Assembly: GCA_964058845.1 (NCBI GenBank)
Contig: CAXKVR010000034.1
Location: 434,001-498,000 of the forward strand
Source: Carex sylvatica
Taxonomy: Eukaryota > Streptophyta > Magnoliopsida > Poales > Cyperaceae
DNA: 64,000 nucleotides
Direction: 5' to 3'
In this document: piece after piece, positions 57,990 to 64,000 of the stretch
Position numbering within the stretch: position 1 is the first letter of the stretch
Layout of the letters: every line of letters begins with the position of its first letter
The notes under the pieces: model-generated
Seen by the model: only the letters and a program-made list of their open reading frames with translations
Databases searched by the model: none
Told to the model about the DNA's origin: nothing
Position numbers and translations under genes: made by a program

Positions 57990-58810
57990 AGTGTTGTGAT
58001 CTAGAAGTCAATCATAGAATGATTGTATTATAAGTTTTGTTCATATAATTGAATGATTTGTTTATCATTTTGTTCCTTGAGTATTCCATTACTTATAGAT
58101 CATTCAGATTGAGGACTTGGAATTGTGGAACTCTATACAGGAGTTAATGAATACTCTAAAGTGTCCCTAGTTTTGGTAATTAACAAGGAACATTAATTAC
58201 CGGCATAAAATTAGCATTTGGATTAGATGATGATCATGTTTTGCAGATCATATGACAAGGAGTTGTCAATCTAATCAAATGTATACCTGATGGAGATCAG
58301 GGGATTGGACGTGACCAAAATAAAACATTTAATATGAATTGTGTTTGTGTCATTAATATTTTATTTGTGTCTGAAATTCTAAGATATGAGATGATGTTAG
58401 TTTGTAATAATCTAGAAATCAATAATACGATAATTTATTATAAATTTTCGTTCATGAATTGAGTGATTAATAAACTGTCATTTTTTTGTCCTGAGTATAA
58501 TTGTATTTATGAATCATTTCTTTTACTGACTAGAGTCACTAATTGGAATTGTGAAACTTCATAAAATAAATAATATATATTCTTAAAAGTCTCTAACCGA
58601 GGTAATTATCAAGAACACTAATAAACCGTTATAAGGTTAGTATGTGGATTAAAAGATGGTTAAGTTTTACAAACCTTTTGACAAGAGATGTCATTTTAAT
58701 CACATAGAACATAGTATTTGACAGACCCGAATGAAACATCAAATGGAATTGTGTTCGTGTCATTAATATTTTCATTCAGTGTTAAGTTCTAAAGTATGAG
58801 GTATTCATCT
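57990..58810. repeat. ~400-bp imperfect tandem duplication
   Basis: 57990-58395 and 58396-58810 align along their length. Shared blocks include 'gatctagaagtcaatcatag'/'aatctagaaatcaataatac', 'gaattgtggaac'/'gaattgtgaaac', 'ttttgcagatcatatgacaag'/'ttttacaaaccttttgacaag' and 'ttgtgttcgtgtcattaat'. It is the left part of the LTR-like block. Confidence 0.6.
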
Positions 58811-60140
58811 TTTCTACTAAGAGATGTGTATGTGTAATTGTTATCTAACGCTGTCGGTAAAATGCAGTCGTAACGGTAGCTCTTCGGTATACATATCTTA
58901 GCTGAGGTAGTGATGGTTTACCAAAAGTACTATTGTCCCTCGTATCTCTATACGAGTTATAGTATCACTGGGCCCCTTGATAGAGTAAGATTATCTGCTA
59001 GCGGTATAATTACAAGAGTAATTATATTTGATAATCTGCTCAAGATCAAGAAAATATTAAGTTGGCAAGGATGACACACACCTACCCTGAAACTAATATG
59101 ATAGCTATGAGACAGAAGAACTGACACAAGTAAAATAGTTTACTAGATCGTGGTATTATACAGTACAGCATCATCTGTGTAATTGGATTGTCATGGTGCA
59201 GATGTTAGATGCGTCTTATGATTATAGAAGTTAAAACAGTTTTTAATTCTATTTACCAACATAACATAGATCCTATTGGGTCACACCGTATAGAAATTAA
59301 TCGGATAATCTTATTGATTAATTATAAATTGATTATGATTAATAATAAGATGATTATAATTAATTATACGTGTAATAATTAAATTATAAACGTCATATAA
59401 GATGACAAGCAGAAACAAAGGTTAATTAATAAACGTACACGTTACGTTGTATAAAAGTTACTGAACAACAACTGAAAAAGAAATATAATTGTACATGACA
59501 ATTATATATATTTGATTTGGATTTTAATTATTAATTATGGGTTTAAAGCCCAAAAATAATCAAAGCCTTAATTAAAATTAAAGTCCAAAGTCAAAGCCCA
59601 ATTTATAAAGCCCAAACTATTCATGCATATTGGGCCGAGGGTAAAATGGTCATTTCACCCCTATACTGACCTCCTAGCCGACTTTAATAGGTGGCACAAT
59701 ATGTGGCATGGGTATTTTGGCCATTTCATGCATATTTGAAGGCTATAAATAAGTGGGTGGTGTGAGAAAAAAGATATCCAATTTACTTCGTATCGTATTG
59801 TCAGATCGATTCGAGTTTTTATTTTTCTCTTTCTCGGTTACAATTGTTACGGAATTTGAAAATAATATATTTACGAAAGTCGCGGTATTTCTAATTTCGA
59901 TTATTAGTGAATCATAATAACTACGGGTCGTAATTATTATTTGGTCATTTTCTCGGTGAATAGTATTTTTGCATAATTTTGTGATTTACGGTATTTCTGG
60001 CAAAAGAAATAAATCGCTCTTTGGTTAGTCCTGGTGGATAACCGATAGAGGTATCATACGTTTGATACTCCGAGGCAACCATTCCTGATCGTTCTTCTCG
60101 CTCAGTCTGTATTCCAATTAGAGTTTGAAAACAAGGTATA
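58811..60140 (+). repeat. LTR-like unit A
   Basis: It shares an ordered set of motifs with 60380-61705: 'ctgggccccttgat', 'gcaaggatgacacac', 'gatcgtg.tat', 'atcatctgtgt', 'catagatcc.a..gggtcacac', a TATA box (ctataaataagtggg, about 59743-59757), 'tggtggataaccg' and a donor-like AACAAGGTATAA (about 60132-60143). This is the layout of a long terminal repeat (U3-TATA-leader). No gag/pol is seen. Confidence 0.45.
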
Positions 60141-60379
60141 AATAAGTTATATTAATCTATTTAATTGATAAGTAGATTAAAATTTTTGAAATAAATTATG
60201 GATTAGATCTGTAAAAGGATTAAAGAAGGTGGACCCCTTGGAATATTTCCTGACATACCTCGTTTAATCCTTGGCTTAAGTTAGAAGTAAAATTTTTGTT
60301 TTACACTTATTTCACATCTTAAGCTAATCAATGAGTTTGAACTGTCAAAACCCAAAAGATGATTGTTTCTCTCACATGA

Positions 60380-61705
60380 GAATGCGTATTCGTGGGTATT
60401 ATCCAACACTGTCAGTAACTGACAGTCATACAGATTCTACCTCAGTGTATATTGCTTATGTGGAGAGATAATAATCATTAAGAATACCAATGTCCCTCAT
60501 AAAAATGAGTGATGATATCGCTGGGCCCCTTGATGAAATAATACAAGTATGTACACATATGATTAAGGAGTTAATCATAATTACTGAATTATTTCGGAAT
60601 AAAAAAATAAGTAGATTTGCAAGGATGACACATTTCTATCTTGAATCTATTCATGATATCATGTGACATTGAGTTGACACGAGGCAATTGTTACTTTAGG
60701 GATCGTGATATAGCAGGTACTTATCATCTGTGTCTTTTGGGTAATTACAATGCATATTGCTAGGTGCCGCTTGTAATTTATGGAATCGAAAGGAGTTTCA
60801 GATTCCATTGCCAAATGACATAGATCCCACAGGGTCACACTAATAAGGAATTAATTAGAAAGACTTCTTGATTTATTTGACATGTATGACATGACTGATA
60901 AATTGAGTTCTCTCTAAACATGAGTTAAATAATTATGGAGATAATTATATGATATTATGAATTTAATTAAATAGTTTAATAAAATTCAAATATCGAAAAA
61001 GATAAAAATGGAAGAAGCTTTATGAGCCAAAGAAAAGAGTTTTTGTGTGCAGAAAGGTGTTCGGTATTTTCACAGTTTTTTCTGTGAACAGAACTTAAAA
61101 CAGGCATATCTCATCAACCGTAACTCTGTTTTTAGTGTTATATGACTTTTTAGAAAACTTGCGAGAAGATCTAAAATTTATATAGAATAAGATGTAGGTC
61201 TATGTCGCATGCGGTATTGCGCAGTGCGCTGTTGGGTCAGAATCGGCTAATTTTGTCCCAGAACTAAATATAGAAGTCGTGAGAAATGTGTCTAGGTCGG
61301 TGGAGGCTCTTCTAAACAACATGTAGGCTATATAAAGAGCCCCTACTGCCTAGAGAATGCACCTCATTCATTAGTCTTCTTCCTTAGAGAGCTGAAACTT
61401 TGTCTCTCTCCCATTTTAATCTCTCATGTGTTGAGAATTCTTAAACTCTAGAATCAAGATCTAGTTCTCTTAGAGAATAGGGATTAAGGAACAATCAAAT
61501 TAGTACTCTCTAGCAAGAGGAATATTTAATTTCTAATTAATTTCTTGGTGGATACCGTGGAGGGCTTCTACTTTGAAATCTCAACTTCGTGCAAGGCGCT
61601 ACAAAGCATCAACCACCATTATCATCGATCAAGAGGTGAAGGATCTTCAACCCTATATCTCAAAGACATTCCTTTCTTGTTTGGAGACCAAAAACTAAAG
61701 GTATG
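60380..61705 (+). repeat. LTR-like unit B
   Basis: Partner of unit A with strong divergence. TATA box: ggctatataaagagccc (about 61326-61342). It is followed by a CT-rich leader, 'tggtggataccg' and a donor-like ACTAAAGGTATG (about 61695-61706). Around 61110-61200 it also shares 'aactctgttttt...atatgactttttagaaaacttgcgagaagatc' with the U3-like part of the repeats at 640 and 6040. Confidence 0.45.
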
Positions 61706-62631
61706 ATGTTTATTGTTTTGAAAATTTAATTTTGATTTGATTTTAGTCGCACATGATGATCTCTCTTGATACTTATTAAAAAATTTGAAATTCCGCTCCT
61801 TTAAGTACCATCAATGTCCAACATTTAGGTCTATTTCCATGAATTTGATCCGAGTCGAGCAAGTCTCCTTGCGAGTTTTGCTTGTGAAAATATTCAATTT
61901 TTGTGGTCTTGTATCAATAGTAGATTCCTGCTGGCCTCGAGTTCGATCTCGGCACCTTGCTCGCCTGCTTGCTTCAGATGCCTTCTTAGTTCTAACAATA
62001 TCAAAATGAAAAGGGTTTCAATACCTCATGCCTACGGGCTTGTGTGCCAAAAAAAAAATGCACTCGGATTGTTTTTTACAGAATGAATGGTTTAGTAGCC
62101 TTTAATATTTTGCATAAATCTTTGAATTGTTAAAACTATCAAATAGCGGAATCGTCAATTTAGCAGTGCCTTGTTTCATGCAGGAATGAAATATATTTTT
62201 TTAAAAACCTAAATATCTACTAGTTATCGCGTAGTTAAATAACGCAGAAACAATTTAAAATATTTATATGGATTAATTCAATATATTTGAAAATTTGTGA
62301 GCATCTAATAATTTTCTTATAGAAAAGCATGTCATTAAATAATTGATTAATAAGCATTATAGTTGAATCCCTATATTTATATTTATTTCTATTTGCAATG
62401 TTGGTTGACGGGCCGCATATAGATGCAGCAGATGCTCTTTTGGAGCAATTTGCTTTGGTGGAGTTACAAATAAAAAAAAACATTTATATAATACAAAATC
62501 TTGAACTACTAAGAATTTGGATATGAGGCTCTGATTTTATGTATCTCTGGCAATATAGACTAGAAACTACTGTCACAATTTTGTAGTACTACCGGGTATA
62601 TTCATTAAAGTATCTTTCTGAAGATTCATGT
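61706..62631. other. Intergenic DNA downstream of the PLC-like gene
   Basis: No supported gene. A GTTCGATCTC motif at about 61940 resembles a tRNA B box, but no tRNA fold can be built around it. Confidence 0.3.
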
Positions 62632-64000
62632 TCACAGCAAATATGCATTAAGTAACATAATTTTAACAAGAACTAATTTTAGCCATGATTTCAACATAAA
62701 ACCGGAAGAACTTGACGTGCCTGTTAATACTCCTGTAGTATTGGAGGTGCGGGGTGCGGGTTCCGCTTCCGGCATGTCACAGTTGCCAAATGAACCATTA
62801 ACCTACACATGAGAATAAAAGGGTTCTTGAATATTTAAAATGAATTTAATTTACTTTTATTTTGTTCTCTGGTGCCTTTGTGTATCAGAACTTTAGCTTC
62901 CCATTTGAAGGCTAATTATAATGATCATGTAGCTAAATAAATACCTTGCAAGAAGAAAGGTTATTACATCCACAAATTAGGCGTGCATTGGACACATCAG
63001 TTGCTTCAGCTGCTCCTCCCCCATCGCTTCTCTGCATCAAAATTGGTACTAAATTATCTCCATATGTTAATACGAGTAATGATTAATAAGAGTTTGAAGT
63101 GTAATGAATTACTGACAAAAATACTAGATTTAATTACTTGCCATAAAATATCATGACCTATCCTTTGCAAAAGTTGGGAATTAGAGTTCACAAAAATATT
63201 GATGAATACCTTGTAGAAATCTACAGCTATGTAATTAGCCCATCGGTTAGATGAGTTATGACATGTGTTTAACATGTCTAGGAGAGGCGCTGAGTTTTTT
63301 TTACAAGCAGTAGCAAAATCGGGAATATCGGGGAAATAGTTGACTAAAACCAGTGATCTCGACACCGTGCTCATGGGTGTTGACTCAGCACGGTTTGGGC
63401 ATGAACCCGCAGTCATGCCTAAAGTTCCATCTGCATAAAACAAGACCAATTCTAAAATATGTAATTACTGTGTTAACCATGGATGATTATAACTGATTTT
63501 AATACCATATATAGATTCTGCTACATGCTGTCTCGGGTCAGGTTAGATTCCTGCTTTATGTTTTCGTTGATTCTTTAATGAGAGAGAAGGTTCTCTGTGC
63601 AGTGATTTGGGCCTGATATAGTGGAATTAAACATCAATTGCCAGTTGCAGTTCTAATTCATAATACCAGTCAGATCAAATGTCAATGTACCGGACCAAGT
63701 TTCAGATGGACTATTACCTGAAATTGACAGTACTGTTTCTAAGTTTAGCCTAAACAAAACAAAAATATAAATTATGAATGAGAAGTTAATCTCACATTGA
63801 TTTTCTACAACATATCTCCATTCATAAGCAATGCCTTCTTTATTTTCCTTCCAGGATTTTGATGTGAAAACCAGTAGTCTCAGATTTGACTTTATCATGT
63901 CACTCAAAAGAGGCCAATTGCCTCCATTTTTGGGCATGCGTGAAACTGGAAACCAATATTTCATTAGGCCGGATGCATTGAAAACCTTTGGGAGACCCAT
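62632..64000 (-). CDS. PLC-like phosphodiesterase, PI-PLC X domain protein of At5g67130 type (C-terminal 227 aa)
   Basis: Exons in transcript order: 64000-63796 (5' end beyond the window), 63430-63210, 63031-62945, 62802-62632 (TGA at 62634-62632). Phases join cleanly; the first junction rebuilds a Tyr codon giving VVENQYGTLGM. Diagnostic family stretches: KVFNASGLMKYWFPVSRMPKNGG, LLVFTSKSWKENKEGIAYEW, GSCPNRAES, LVLVNYF, APLLDMLNTC, NRWANYIAVDFYKRSDGGG and LICGCNNLSSC. The catalytic histidines of the X domain belong to the N-terminal half outside the window. The C terminus ends with a serine-rich spacer and a hydrophobic tail (LKLVLVKIMLLNAYLL), compatible with a GPI-anchor signal, as in family members. 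The enzymatic substrate in plants is not established. The ATG at 64000 is internal, not the start. Confidence 0.9.

Noticed and set aside
61930..61960. tRNA B-box-like GTTCGATCTC
   Set aside because: No A box or cloverleaf pairing can be built at the required distance.
63431..63520. Possible extra exon of the PLC-like gene ending near 63504
   Set aside because: A GTATT donor exists, but joining 63796 directly to 63430 restores a Tyr codon and the conserved VENQYG context, so no exon is needed.

Overview
The window is nuclear DNA from a flowering plant. The genes have many short, AT-rich introns with GT-AG ends. Their products are clearly plant-type: nicotinate phosphoribosyltransferase, an RLCK-V-type receptor-like kinase, ribosomal protein eS10 and an At5g67130-type PLC-like protein. 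The intergenic DNA carries typical plant transposons (hAT, Mutator-like, CACTA-like, LINE and LTR-like repeats). I cannot place the plant more precisely from the sequence.

Four protein-coding genes could be resolved exon by exon. (1) NAPRT, + strand, 18827-25552, 15 exons, 562 aa. (2) A receptor-like kinase, + strand, 40821-43956, 7 exons, 505 aa. (3) RPS10 (eS10), + strand, 52297-55888, 5 exons, 182 aa; its first coding exon is the ATG alone. (4) The 3' part of a PLC-like phosphodiesterase, - strand, 62632 to beyond the window end. The genes are unrelated in pathway: NAD salvage, signalling kinase, translation, and a probable cell-surface lipase-like protein. They are ordinary neighbours, not a cluster.

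Layout. 1-7.5 kb: CACTA-like ends, a diverged 1.8-kb direct repeat (LTR-like) and a broken hAT-type gene start. 7.5-18.7 kb: gene-poor, with a GC-richer block, fold-back DNA, a 397-bp hAT MITE and a 2.4-kb hAT-type element with 8-bp target duplications. 18.7-25.6 kb: NAPRT. 25.8-40.3 kb: a truncated LINE, MITEs, a 1-kb hairpin and a run of adjacent fold-back elements (35.5-39.9 kb). 40.3-44 kb: the kinase. 44-52 kb: a small MULE-type MITE, a dead LINE RT tail, and a defective Mutator-like transposon with a 177-bp tandem repeat. 52.1-55.9 kb: eS10, with a LINE inserted exactly at an exon/intron border. 56-62.6 kb: repeat DNA with two related LTR-like units. 62.6-64 kb: the PLC-like gene.

The most notable observations concern retroposition. 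A 1.77-kb LINE derivative with an intact ORF1 but no ORF2 sits in eS10 intron 3 and has duplicated the splice donor. There are also three ultra-short insertions (15-24 bp, poly(T) plus 6-10 nt), each flanked by 14-17-bp duplications, which look like LINE tails truncated almost to nothing. No dedicated new enzymatic or defence system is visible.
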